From NCBI GenBank assembly GCA_028023455.1, contig JAQFVV010000545.1:250001-314000 (forward strand): DNA of 64,000 nt, in the 5' to 3' direction. The translations under genes were made by a program, and so were the position numbers. A model generated the notes under the pieces. That model worked only from the letters and a program-made list of their open reading frames with translations. It was not told the origin of the DNA and made no database searches. Of this stretch, positions 37,953 through 49,515 are shown piece after piece (the first letter of the stretch is position 1; each line of letters opens with the position of its first letter). This DNA is from Epiperipatus broadwayi. Taxonomy: Eukaryota; Onychophora; Udeonychophora; Euonychophora; Peripatidae.

Positions 37953-39900
37953 ATGTGTACGCAGTCCCTAAATGCTAGGAAATTAATAATGTCACTCCAG
38001 AGATCAAATTTTTTTGTTAAATTAAATCTTAATACCACTTTCCATCAGATACATGTTAATAAGCAGGCAGCTAACATAATAACATTAAACACTCACCTAG
38101 GGTTATATAAATATATGAGGCTCCTGTTTGGGATAATTTCAGCCTCTAATGATTTCAATCAAAAATTGAAACTCTCCTTAATGGATTTGAGGGTATTATC
38201 TCATATTGTGATGGCATTCTGATTACAGTGAAAATGAACTTGGAATGTGTCTTCTTAAAGTCTGCAAAAAACTGAATGAATTTGGGACAAAATTCAACAC
38301 CCAAAAGTGCATATAGAAAGAAAGTGAAATCAAGTTCTTAGACCACATTATGTCTAAAAATGGCATATCTCTTGCACTCGAAAAAGCTAAAGTGGTAGCA
38401 GAGGCACCGAGACCTAACAACATGAGACAACTTCAAACCTTCCTGGATCTTGTTAATTACTTTGAAAATGTTTAGAAGGAAATGCTCATGTGGGCAGACC
38501 CTTATACTATCTTCTCAAAAAGAATTAAAAATCGAAATGGGAAGGCAAAGAAGAAAAAGAAAAAGAATTTTTGCACAGAAAATCACTGTTGACTTTAAAA
38601 AAAATTACTGTTACATGACAACAGCGAGTTGGAAGTATCTCTGATTATGGATTCATTTGAATTTGGGTTTGGAGCAATATTATGTCACCCTGCTCATTTA
38701 GGTGAACAACCCATTGCTTATGCATCATGTACTTTGTCCAAAGCAGAGAAAAATTATAATAAGCTTGACAAGGTTGAACCATATCAAAACAAAATAGAAA
38801 TTAATTATATCAATGCCCTTAAGAGTCAAACCTTCAACCTCAAAATAGTGACTACATAGACAGCTGAAAGACAACAGCAACCAATGGACAGTAAAGCAGA
38901 TCTGTGAAGGATGGCTGAATCAATATCCTAGTTTCCTCCATATGGAATGCTCATGTGAGCAGTTATCTGTATCTAAGGGATGCATTCTAAGGGGTGATAG
39001 GATGCTAATCTTGGTAAAAGGCAGGAATCAAATTCATAAGTTTTTGCATGAGGGTCATCCAGGCATTGTTAGGACAAAAGCATTAACCCATAGTTATGTC
39101 TGGTGGCCCAACATTAGTAATATCGAAAAATATATAAAAAATGCAACAACTGTCAATTATGCATTAAAGTGTCACTGGCTAAGTTTGGACTGTGGCCTAA
39201 AGGTGAAAGGCCATGGCAATGGATACACATTGACCACTGTGGTTCAATTGAGGGTCATTTGTTTTGGTGGTGATCAGCATATGTACAGATTGGTCGAAAC
39301 ATAAAATAGTAACACCAGTTCAGATGTGACAGCAAATTATATGAAATTTTTGTTCATCATGGCTTTCCAGAAATGCTTGTTTCTGATAATGGAACTGGCT
39401 TTACATCAGCTAAGTTTGAAGAAGCAATGCAAACACATACTCAGTCCCTCCTCTTACCACCCACAATCCAAAGGATTAGCTGAGAAAGCCATACAGAACT
39501 TAAAGTCATCCATCAACTAATTGGAGAAAACTAAAATATCTGAAGCAGTGCTGACTGCACTTCTTCATCAATATGCAATCCCTAGTGCTAAATCTGGAAA
39601 TCACCAGCTGAAATGTATTTAGATAGAAAGTTACACACAAAATTATCAAACATTGTGCCAACAGTGGATCAAAATAAACAGTATGCTGATACTTATAAAT
39701 TTAAGTTGCAGGAAAAAGTATGGATAAAGAATAACATGGACAAGTTTTGGGTAAAGAATAATATATGCAGGTCATAGTTATTCATCACCTGTCAAAACAA
39801 GTAATGACTCTTCGCATAAAAAATGGGGAAATACTGCTCAAGCATGTAAACTAGCTGTGTAAAAATGAAAACCTGGGGTTAATACCCAAATTATTTAAAC
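37953..39900 (+). pseudogene. Ty3/gypsy pol remnant: RT, RNase H, integrase
   Basis: RT palm: VKLNLNTTFHQIHVNKQAAN followed by LGLYKYMRLLFGI (37953-38222). In the next frame the catalytic box reads YCDG instead of Y-x-D-D, so a metal-binding Asp is lost. The connection domain is readable near 38280-38460. RNase H begins near 38641 (SLIMDSFEFGFGAILCHP, then AYASCTLSKAEKNYNKL). Integrase starts near 38990: the zinc region has HEGHPG and THSYVWWPN, and after a frameshift near 39143 CNNCQLC appears in another frame, then PWQWIHID with a catalytic Asp. VSDNGTGF (second Asp) and the Glu-bearing SSYHPQSKGLAEKAIQ follow near 39392-39500. The C-terminal tail fades near 40085. Order and motifs make the class certain; the reading frames are broken at least four times. 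Confidence 0.85.
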
Positions 39901-40087
39901 AATGTGCACTGATGAGCAACTAGTTACTAAGTGATAATGCCAAGGCAGAAACAGAGAATACCCACTACAATGAACAGCAAGCAAAGCTGAGACAATTCCA
40001 CTTCAATATAGTAAAAGACAAAGAAGATTTGTGACTATATACTAAGTCCAGAGATTAAAAATTAGTCTCTGAACTTGGGGGAGGTAA

Positions 40088-40492
40088 TGTTATGTATGTA
40101 TATACTTAAATACATCATAATAAAAATAATAAATTAAACGGTAATAAACTATTATAAACAGTTTTTAAATCTGCATAAGTACTTTTGGTTAATTTCTTAA
40201 ACCTGCCTCAACTGCCATTAAATTAAAAAAAAAAAAACAAAGCGGAAACAAACTCATCAATTCAAATCCCATAAATCCTGTATTTTAATGTTAACAACTT
40301 GTCTATTTATTTGCATTTTATTTCTATTTATAAAAATTGCCTCCTTAATTTTTCTTATTTATATTACATGTTTAAATACATATACAAATGTGTAAATGTA
40401 AATAAATGCAAAGGGTAAAATATATAATTATATTAAAGATTTATTATTAAAAATTAAAATGTACAAAGTAAAATAGCCAAGAAATTGGAAAG
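40088..40492 (+). repeat. Right LTR of the Ty3/gypsy copy (borders approximate)
   Basis: It starts after a purine-rich tract (GGGGGAGGTAA, a plausible polypurine tract, near 40078-40088) and ends where similarity with the left LTR fragment stops. The last 115 bp are duplicated at 37836-37950. The start is inferred from the tract, not from alignment. Confidence 0.55.
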
Positions 40493-40662
40493 TAAAAGAC
40501 TATTTAAATGTAAAAAGCAATTAGAAAGATTAGTGATCGAAGTAACTAACCTAATTAAAATAATTGTAGCAAAATATTAATAGTCAAATGAATCAGAGTT
40601 CCTGATTCATTCATTGATAACTATGGCAGAGACCTAAAAACAACTTTTCACTTGTGTAATAT

Positions 40663-40873
40663 AACAGATTAAATTCTCTGATCCAGGATGCAGATAGAAA
40701 AAGTGAAATAATTATTTTATCAGCTGGATCTGAAGATGAACCAACCAGCAGCATAAGTGAACTTGAATTAGAGAGTTCCTTAGAGAAAATAAAGGGAACA
40801 CTTGCTGTTTGGAACTCACTCAGTGCAGATGGACTTTTACTCATCGGTGCTGGATGGCATCAAATACAGCAAG
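40663..40873 (+). pseudogene. Possible coding stretch of unknown function
   Basis: One frame is open from just after a TAA at 40657-40659 and reads through RLNSLIQDADRKSE, then SAGSSDEPTSSISELELE, then VWNSLSADGLLLIGAGWH. Base composition is much less AT-rich than the flanks. A possible acceptor (CTCTGATCCAG, ending 40686) and a strong donor (AAG|GTAAGG at 40874) border a 187-nt segment. Its end phase does not fit the coiled-coil exon at 42041, so it is not simply another exon of that gene. It lies 170 bp after the gypsy LTR and could be a gag-like fragment of a related element. No family is recognised. Confidence 0.35.
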
Positions 40874-41502
40874 GTAAGGACAATACAGGTACTATTGATA
40901 ATCTATATTATAATTTATGTATGCCTCCAGGCCTTATTATACATATAATTTTTATATATGTAAATAGTTAAATCTTTGTTAATTATTGTATATTAAATAC
41001 TTTAAATATTAACTACTATTCATGTGGTTTGTACTTTGAGGGTGCCTTCTTAGTTTCATTAGTCTGCAGAGCAGTAGTCTCATTTCAAACCTTGCTACTA
41101 GCAATCATTGCAATTGACAGCTAGACATAGCGCTGCTGTAAATTGTTACAGCACAGCAATTGCATAATTATCCTAATTGTATTCACTCTAAAAAATTTAC
41201 ATAATTAACATGCACTGAAGTTTAAACAAATTTATGCTAATTAATTATATATTTAAAAGTCACACAAGAATATCAGTAATAAATACAGTTAAGTACATGT
41301 GTGCAAAAGCTCAGTAATATGGATGCAAAGATATATGTTTATGTCATGCATGTATAGAAATATTACAAACACACTGTTAATATTCTACATAGTCTCTATA
41401 ATTTCTTAGATAATAAATCTATTTTTATTCATCTATCTCTATATGTATTTTATTATGAAGGTAAATCTATTATTATATAGCAGCTGAAAATTTTGAAACT
41501 AT
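40874..41502. other. Intron sequence, no gene seen
   Basis: No ORF or element border was found. Confidence 0.5.
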
Positions 41503-41663
41503 TAAAAGTGGAAGTTAACCTCTGATAATGCGCTATTTCTTAAATATTATAAATATGAAGTGATCATTTAAGTTTTTTAAACTCTTACTGGCGGGCGAGT
41601 GCACGGAAATTTATAATATTTAAGAAATAGCGCATTATCGGAGGTTGACTTCTGCTTTAATAT
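41503..41663. repeat. Short MITE-like inverted repeat, ~53-bp arms
   Basis: The arms are 41503-41556 and 41610-41663, nearly perfect: GATAATGCGCTATTTCTTAA on the left and its complement on the right. The loop of about 53 bp contains CTGGCGGGCGAGTGCACGG, unusually GC-rich for this window. No target duplication is clear. Confidence 0.8.
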
Positions 41664-42040
41664 TTTATTATGGTTATAATAAACTCCTATTTAATTTTGC
41701 TTATTGTTTGGTTTGTTATTGATGTGACCTAGCTGGTATACAAATATATCCCTGAGGTACACAGCACGTATACTTGAAGTAAAATAGAATTATTATACAA
41801 AAAAATTAATCTATTTAATAAATTGTTTTAAATAATTTAATTGATTATATATATATGTTTGCTCATTAAATTTTTTAAATGCAGTATTCTATCAAAAAGA
41901 CACTATTTTAAAATAAATAAAACTTTTTTAAAGAAATATATAATATGCACATTTTATATACTAAATTTACGTAGAAATGATTTTTAAAAAAATTCATATT
42001 ACTTTTGATCCTTAATATTATATTTCATTCTATTTTAAAG

Positions 42041-42153
42041 AAATTGTGTTTAGAATTGAAATCTCTACAAGCAATTTTAAAAGAAAATGAAGTGGAGCTT
42101 AAATCTGTTTCTATTCAACTTTTACATAAGAAGAATATTTTAAAAGAACTCGA
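42041..42153 (+). CDS. Exon of the coiled-coil gene (third visible exon)
   Basis: The acceptor CATTCTATTTTAAAG ends at 42040 and GTAAGT starts at 42154. The 113 nt read 37 codons plus two bases (GA): KLCLELKSLQAILKENEVEL followed by KSVSIQLLHKKNILKEL. Leu/Ile recur at heptad-like spacing with Lys and Glu between, a clear coiled-coil pattern. The start phase 0 fits the exon ending at 28202. The split codon GA is completed by the A that opens the exon at 57245, giving Glu. The AT bias is reduced relative to the flanks. Confidence 0.68.
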
Positions 42154-42780
42154 GTAAGTCATCTGACTGTTGTTTTTGATTAATATATTGTTTAAAATTC
42201 CATTAAAGTTTGTTTTCAGGTTAAGATATATATTTTTTAACTTCTATTATATACATACAGTGTTATCATATGGGTGAGAGGTACATTTGTGCAAGATAAA
42301 TTTTGTGCTTCTCCTCTCCCCATTTTAATAAATAATATTTGTATTACAATACATTTTCCCCAGTTCTTTCAACAGAAAAACTTGAAAATATGGCTTTAAT
42401 CATTTAACATGTTTTGTTCATTTATTTCTATAAAATAAACCCAGAGATTAAAACATTTGCTAAATTAAAAGTTATTAATTCAATATCCTTTGACTTTTCT
42501 TATGCAATTGTAATTTAAGCTAAATTCTTTGGAAGCAAAAAATAAAAAAGCTTAAAATAGAATTCTTATATTGATATCATTATAGAAATATTGAAAGCAT
42601 GCTCAGCTTTCTATAGTAAGCATAAAATTCCATTTTATTTCACACTTCATTTAAGCTTTTCTCATTTCTCACTTCCAAAATAATTACATTGAAAAAAATT
42701 ATTGTTACAAAAAATATTTTTAGAAACAATAATTAAATAATATCTTAAAAACAAAAATATTCATTTAGAAAATTTGAAAG
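42154..42780. other. AT-rich intron sequence, no gene seen
   Basis: No ORF or element border was found. Confidence 0.5.
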
Positions 42781-42874
42781 ATTATTTGGTTGTTTTTTAT
42801 TCCCTCGTGTCAGCCAAATGATGGCGCTATTTCTAGGACAATTCCTAGAAATATAGCGTTTCAGCGTCATACAC

Positions 42875-42985
42875 CCAACCTAAGAGGCTTCTTTCTACGA
42901 TAAAGCACAGAAAGAGTTTTCGTGGCAGTCTCAGCCAACCTAAGAGGCTTCTTTCTACGATAAAACACAGAAAGAGTCCCCGCTG
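42875..42985. repeat. 60-bp direct duplication
   Basis: CCAACCTAAGAGGCTTCTTT begins at 42875 and again at 42935. Similarity runs through CTACGATAAA-CACAGAAAGAG, after which the second copy diverges. Confidence 0.85.
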
Positions 42986-43329
42986 GTCTGGCTTTTTTTA
43001 TACTAAAAGCACAGACAAATTCCTTATTGGTTGCCATAGTTAGTTGTATTATTAACTTTATCGTAATGCTAGAATGTCTATTTTCTCTATATTATCATGT
43101 GAGAGTGTGTGGATTTTAGCCTGTCATAATTATTTAAAATTTCATTACAAAAGTTTTTTTTTTCAAGTGCTCTAACCTACTGTTACATTGTAACTTTATT
43201 AACAATGTCGTGAAGGTTCCATTACGAATGGGTAACTCTCAAAAATTGCTTTTAAGGGTGTGGTAGAGTAGTGATTTAAAGATCATGTGAAAAGTAACGT
43301 TTTCGCGAGAATTCGTCCGTGACAAATCA

Positions 43330-44300
43330 CTTTTGATATATACGCATAAACAAAAACAACCCAGTGTCTGATTATTAATTACTGTCCAAAAAAAGAAAAT
43401 TAGTCGGGTATTATTTTTACATTTACTATTTAAATAAGATTAGTTTTTATATGTACACACATTAACAAAAACAACCCAGTTTCTGATTAATTACGTCCAA
43501 AAAAAGAAAAGCAAATTAGTCGGGTTTGATTTTTAAATGTAGTATTTGAATTACAGTACTTTTTATATATACACAATAACAAAAAGAATCCACTTTCTGA
43601 TTTATTACTGTCAAAAAAAAAAAAGCAAATTAGTCGGATATCATTTGTAAATTGAGTATTTCAATGACAGTCCTTTTTATATATACACACTAACAAAAAG
43701 AACCCACTTTCTGATTAATTACTGTCCAAAAAAAAAGCAAATTAGTTAGGTATCATTTGAAAATTTAGCATGAATTTTTAAATGTTGTGGGTAAATTGAA
43801 TAATGTAGAATTGCGTATTATTTTCTATTCAAAAAAGACCATAACTTTTTCTATATATACTTACAAAGAAAATAAAACCAACTTTCTGATTTATTACTGT
43901 CATTACCAAAAAAAAAAAGTTCACCAACAAAAACAATCCACTTTCTGATTCATTACTGTCCAAAAAAATGCAAAATAATCGGGTATCATTTTTAAATGTA
44001 GTATTTAAAGAACGGTACTTTTTATATATATGCACTAACAAAAAGAACCCACTTTCTGATTAATTACTGTCAAAAAAAAAAGCAAATTACTCGTGTATCA
44101 TTTTTAAATTTAGCGTGAATGTAGAAATTTTGTGTAAATTGAAAAATGTATAATTGCGTATTATTTTCCATTAAAAAAAATACCGTAACTTTTTATAGAT
44201 ACACACAAACAAAAACAACCCATTTTATGATTAATTACTGTCCAAAAAATGTCAATTATTCAGGTATCATTTTAAAATTTAATGTGAAAATATAAATTTT
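43330..44300. repeat. Satellite-like tandem array, eight diverged units
   Basis: Eight occurrences of a TTTCTGATTAATTACTGTCC-like box lie near 43368, 43470, 43583, 43706, 43879, 43940, 44049 and 44223. Each is preceded by an ACAAAAA-AACCCAC block and most are followed by a short A run and a TCGGGTATCATTTTTAAAT-like block. Unit spacing varies from about 60 to 175 bp because of partial and extended units. The array fills the right half of the TIR-bounded element. Confidence 0.85.
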
Positions 44301-44473
44301 TGTTTTTTAAATAGTAATATTATTTACTATTAGTTCCTCTAATTTCCTATTACAGAACTAAAAAAGCCGATGGAATCACAGATCCGTCCAGAAATCATAA
44401 TATGTATGTGTTTTTGATTAGCATCAATGCCATCAAATGGCTGACACAAGAGAATAGAAAACAACCGATTATT

Positions 44474-46721
44474 TTTTTGGATAATCCTGTCAAATTGCTA
44501 GTAGAGATAGGAAATATCTGCAAATAATATTTTTTTTTTAATATATGTGTTTTTATTATTTAAAAAAAAATTACCACATACACAAAAATATTGCATTTCT
44601 TCCCTCCTCTTCTCAGGTTGTTTTTGATGTTATATAAGAAATTCTATATAATATCTGATAAAATGAAAATATACACAGAAATTTAAAATAATATTTAGCT
44701 TTAATATTGCCTAGCATGCTTTCAATATATTTTTACGATGTCATATTCATATCTTTTCTGTCTGTATTTTTATTTTACCAGATATTATGTTGGTTTAGAA
44801 AATAAAAAAATTAGTAACAATTGAATTACATAAGTAATTCTAGTTTACTTATCTGGTTATTAAAAATACTGCCTATAGCCAGAGTTTAATTCTCTGGAAT
44901 ACTCACCTCTGAACTCCATCCTGCATAGTGAGAAGAAAAAAGAGTCTGACTTGTCTCCATTATTCTTTCTGAACCAATATTTAGATCAATTTTAACTGGA
45001 ATGTCAATAATTCATTAAATATAGTTCTTCATTTGAAAAGCAATTCAAAATCTGTCCTGCATTAGCTCATTCATATTTATTAACAAAGTTATATTTCTTC
45101 TATAATAAAATATTTACATTATTATTTAATTTTTTATGTGTATGTTATCCACTATTAATAACTAAAATTTATTATATATGTAGTCTAACATTTTAAATTT
45201 TTATACTTACATTGTTTATTATATAATTTTTATATTTTATTATGACCACTAAATTAGGTCAATTTTAAATAACGTGGCTGATATAACTCTTTCATTCCAT
45301 TAGCACGAGCTTGTTAAAAATAATTTTTTGTTTAAAAATCCATTAGTTACTTTTAATTCAGAATCTCTCACACACATAACTTATTTACATTTTCTATTAA
45401 CAAAAATAGTTTTACTTTTTTTTCATTCAATAATAAAATATTTACACCACCATATTTTTAATTTTTAGCATTTATTAATAATTAAGTTGTATTAAATATA
45501 TATTACACTTTATTGCAATTAAGTCAAATAATTTTTTTACTTCAGGGAAATATATTCTAGTTCGCTTCATGCGTAGTTCAATTGTCCTCAAAGGTGTGTA
45601 TTATTACCAAATAAATAAATAAGAATGAATGAGCTATACAAATAAATATTCTTTATTGATTTTAGTATCTATTCAATGATGATTAGCTACATATGAATCT
45701 GAGGTTGGATTTAAGAATCAATAAAATATAAAATAAGTTAAATGTAAATGGTTTACATAAGTTTAAAAGTTAGTTTAACTAAATACATATAGTGCATCCA
45801 ATAAAATAAAATATATAAAGTTGTTTACCTTCATATCTCACTATTATCTTGAAAACTTTATTATTTATTTATTACACTAATAATAACTATAACTAAATAA
45901 TTAAATAATTATAACAAAGTTTATTTCAGTAATCCAAGATTTATAATTTACTAACAATACATTTACATAAGCATTAGATATTAAATTAAAAGCACAAGGT
46001 AATTGTTTTCATAAATTTAAATCCTTATTGATGCTTAGTATGATAATTCTTAAAAAAATTTAATAAGCACATTTAATAATCCAATTCAGCTTGTATAGTT
46101 AGCACATTTAATCCATTTTAGAATATTTTTCTGGTCAATTTATGATGCTTATTTCATTTTCATATTGTAGAATTTATAATCCTAAATTTTTTATTAAAGG
46201 ACTGATATTGAATTATAGTTTCTATACAATGAGAGTGGTTTAATCCTTTAAAGAACACTTGCTGATTTATATCCTTATGGTTGGCATTTATCACATTTTA
46301 AAAGCATTAGATCACTAATCCTTTGGTTTTAACATAATAACATAATTTATTTTGCTATATAGTTTCAGGCTGTTTAATAATTAATAAGACCTAGCATTAA
46401 TTAAGTAATAATTTGTAAGCTCTTCATTCTTAATTTTTTTTTTCATTTAAGATTTTGTATTTTTTTTAGTTTGGTTTTTTTTTTTGTATTTTTTTTCTCT
46501 TGCATTAATATTATATTCCTTTAACTTATTGTGCATAATAACAGATAATTTTTGTGCATTATATGTGTATATTTGTGAAGAGGTTTTTTTTTTTTGCAGT
46601 CTCTTATATATAGTTAAATAAGAGAGTAGTCAGAGATTTGCATGCTATATAAAGATGATTTATCTATTTTTATATAAAAGTAAATCAATTATTGCATATT
46701 TCTAGTTGAGACTCAAATATA
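44474..46721. other. AT-rich intron stretch, no gene seen
   Basis: No ORF of note, exon or element border was found. Long T-runs occur around 46430-46590. Confidence 0.5.
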
Positions 46722-46892
46722 GTAAATGGATATAAACCACTGCTAGAATATTTCAACAGCACTTAGTATATTTAAAACAAAGTCTGAATCAAGCAATATA
46801 GGTAAAAAATAACTATACTTCTTGATTCAGACTTTGTGTTCTTAAATATAGATAGCAATGTTATATTCTAGCATTAGTTTGTATTCATTTAC
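46722..46892. repeat. Hairpin-forming inverted repeat, ~78-bp arms
   Basis: Arm 46722-46800 pairs with 46815-46892. Matching blocks include ACAAAGTCTGAATCAAG and CTTGATTCAGACTTTGT, and GCTAGAATAT and ATATTCTAGC. The loop is about 15 bp. Several mismatches are present. It is either a small MITE or a precursor-like hairpin; nothing in the sequence decides between them. Confidence 0.75.
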
Positions 46893-48611
46893 TATTTGCA
46901 TGTGTATGCAATAAGATTTTGTGCTCTAAATTTTTTTGATATTGGTCTTTCTACTTTGTTAATTTATGTTAAAATTTTATCATAGTAGTTACATTTATCT
47001 TATGTTCTACTCTCAATATGATTGCATATCTTATGCTTACATATGTGATTATGGATCACCTGACAATACAAAAGAGAGTGTTCAAGTATTCTAAATTATG
47101 CTAAGCAATAGGTAACTTAATAGAAAAAAAGAAATCTCAAGAGGAATCCATTAGATAAGCAAATCAGTTCTTCAATCTGAAAATGATGCTGAAATGTAGA
47201 AAAGCATTTTTACTCTCAAAATAAATAAAGCTGAGCTTCATCAGTCATTATTTTGTATGCTCAGTTTACAGAAATAAGTAAGAACAATTATAGCTAGTGA
47301 AATACAACTATTTTACTAATACAATTTTATTATATCACATTGAGTAATCAAACTATGTAAATCAATAATAATGAGTAACTCTAATAATTATCCAGCCTCT
47401 AACCAATGTCGGGTTAGAAAAAAACTAAATTTTGAATTTTTCTCTTATTTTGTTCAATCTTCTATAATATATATGTATGAAAAGTTAATGTATGTAACCA
47501 TTTTTCATAAGCCATTAGTAAACAATATTCATACAGCAGTAAAATTTCTTCAACCCCTTTTATTCATATTTTGTTGTTCAAACTGATTGCTTGAAATTTT
47601 TTAATGTCCATATCTTTAAGCTCATCAACTTTCTTATCTGCTTGTCTAATTACATAGGGCTGACACTTTAGGATATTTCAGAATTTCAAAATATTGTGGC
47701 ATATGCATCCCAAACTATCTTCTAAGGCACTTTGAACCTCTTAAAATAATTTTCAATTTATATTTGAATTTTCACATATTCATTTTAATAGAAGAAAATG
47801 ACAACAAAATGTTAAAGACATATTGCTTACAAAATATTCTGTAACATCATATAAAAATGACTCAATTTTTACTGATAATAATTGTTTGATTTTTGCTTTA
47901 ACCAAACATATTTTATTTTCTGCAAATATTATTTCTTGCGAAAAATATTTTTATTGATATAACAGACTCTATTTTGATGAATAATGTGTGTCACTATAGT
48001 TGAGTATCATATCAAAGGTATACCTAATAGTGACCATCTTACTCTGGAGACTGCCACAGCTGGTGCAAACATGGAAAATGTAAATTATTGCTGACCCTTA
48101 CATTTTCATGATTTGCAATACACTTATAACATATTTAAATAACACACAATCAGCAAGAGCAATCCAAATCTGAATCTCAACTTCAAAGTTTTATTATTAT
48201 ATCTTTGTAAATTCTTATCAGCAAATTCCAGGATCGATCTTACCTGGCTTGACTTTTCTCTGTGGACCATGTGCTTATTTCCATTTTTTATTGGTCAGCT
48301 TTTTTTAGAACGGGAACTCAAAATTTTATCACTGGTATTTTTTATAAGTTATCTCCTATCTGACTTTATATCCAAGGGCCTGTTTGCAATTACATCAATA
48401 TAGAAAATCATTTCCATTCTAGGATTAAAAATAATTAATTAACATTTTTTTAAAAAAAAAAATCTTTTATATTAAAACAATCTTGTTTTTAGATTTTAAT
48501 TTTAAAGAATTATATAATTAGTCTGCCATCTGTGCATTATATTTATTAATTTAAATAAAATTATTAAATTATCTTTATATATATATATATTTCTACTTGA
48601 CTACAAAACTA
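46893..48611. other. AT-rich intron stretch, no gene seen
   Basis: No exon or element border was found. The stretch 47990-48400 is less AT-rich but has no ORF or termini I can recognise. Confidence 0.45.
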
Positions 48612-49282
48612 TGAGAATAAAATTGAAAACAATAATATTTTCAATCCAAGCTCATTATCTTGTATAGTCATATAGGTGTGAATTCAGTTCAGTACCCACA
48701 CCTTTTGGTGTCTTTAGTTCTTTAATAACCATAGTCACCAATATCTTATTAGGCAGGATTGGTATTAAACCACTAAACATCACATGATCACCATTTCTTA
48801 TGCTTGCTCATAACTATTATTAAAAGAGGCAAAACTCTTCATACAGTAGTGCCACTCAGTGCGCACCAGAGTAATCAATGGATGCCTGAAGGTTTGTGCA
48901 TAAAATTGGTATCTAATGCCTACTCAGATCCTCAGTGATGAAAGCCACAAGCTAGAAACTAGTCTTGAGATATTGGATGAGTAGGCACTAGATAAGGATT
49001 TTATGCACAATGCTTCTGGAATCCACTGACTACTCTCTCTTGCACTGAGTGGCACTACTGTGTGGAGAGTTTTGCCTGTTTTAATATCAGTTATGTGCAA
49101 GCATAAGAAATGGTGATCATGTGATGTGTATTGGTTTAATATCAATCCTTCCTAATTTGATATTGGTGGCTATGGTTATTAAAGACACCAAAATGTAAGG
49201 GTACTGAACTGAGTTCGGACCTAAATGACTATATAATCTAATGAGCTTGGATTGAAAATATTGTGTTTTCAATTTTATTCTG
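48612..49282. mobile_element. Foldback element, ~310-bp arms
   Basis: Arm 48612-48926 is the reverse complement of 48978-49282, around a 51-bp loop. Paired blocks include AGAATAAAATTGAAAAC and its inverse at the outer ends, CATCACATGATCACCATTTC and its inverse, and AGTAGTGCCACTCAGTGC and its inverse. A partial third copy (loop plus part of the right arm) follows at 49357-49515. The core is also shared with 37288-37721. A 73-codon ORF on the minus strand is incidental. It belongs to a multi-copy non-autonomous element family in this genome. Confidence 0.85.
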
Positions 49283-49356
49283 ATTGTTTTGATTGCTGCT
49301 GTAGAGTTGCATTAGATCCTAAGATCTAGGTGCAGTGCTCTCAGATCCAAGGCTTC

Positions 49357-49515
49357 TCACTGAAGAAAGCCACAAGGTAGAAACTAGTCTGGGAATATTG
49401 GATAAGTAGGCACTAGATGAAGAGTTTATGCACAAGCCTTCTAGCATCCATTGATTACTCTGGCTTGCAACTGAGTGACACTACTGTATGGAGAGTTTTG
49501 CCTGTTTTAATATCT
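49357..49515. repeat. Partial third copy of the 48612 foldback unit
   Basis: It reads in the same direction as the loop plus right arm of the preceding element: GAAAGCCACAAGGTAGAAAC, then AAGTAGGCACTAGATGA, then GGAGAGTTTTGCCTGTTTTA. It ends abruptly after TTTTAATATCTGAC. Confidence 0.85.

Larger units (their letters stand above)
37836..40492 (+). mobile_element. Decayed Ty3/gypsy LTR retrotransposon with 5' deletion
   Basis: A segment of about 115 bp at 37836-37950 recurs at about 40373-40492; both contain AAAGATTTATTATTAAAAAT followed by TAAAATGTACAAAGTAAAATA. These are the 3' parts of the two LTRs. Between them lie remnants of reverse transcriptase, RNase H and integrase in correct pol order. 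The left LTR is truncated, and gag, protease and the front of RT are missing. The right LTR probably starts near 40088 (TGTTATGTATGTATATAC), just after the end of pol. Multiple stops and frameshifts make it inert. Confidence 0.85.
42781..44473. mobile_element. TIR-bounded element carrying a satellite array
   Basis: The left end (ATTATTTGGTTGTTTT, then GTGTCAGCCAAATGATGGC, 42781-42825) is matched inverted at the right end (GCCATCAAATGGCTGACAC, then AAAACAACCGATTATT, 44429-44473). The match is over about 45 bp with several mismatches. Inside, from left: a small stem at 42822-42860, a 60-bp exact-length direct duplication starting at 42875 and 42935, a unique GC-richer part near 43200-43330, and an eight-copy tandem array to about 44300. 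No ORF and no certain target duplication were found. The combination resembles non-autonomous DNA transposons that carry internal tandem repeats. Confidence 0.65.

Noticed and set aside
40687-40873. Reading this as a fifth exon of the coiled-coil gene.
   Set aside because: Its frame leaves one base at the donor, which would put the 42041 exon into a frame with stops; the composition also is not coiled coil.
42781-44473. A CRISPR-like or other regularly spaced array.
   Set aside because: The units vary from about 60 to 175 bp, have no constant spacer size and lie in an animal genome; it is a degenerate tandem satellite.
48924-49145. 73-codon minus-strand ORF.
   Set aside because: It lies across the loop and right arm of the foldback at 48612-49282.
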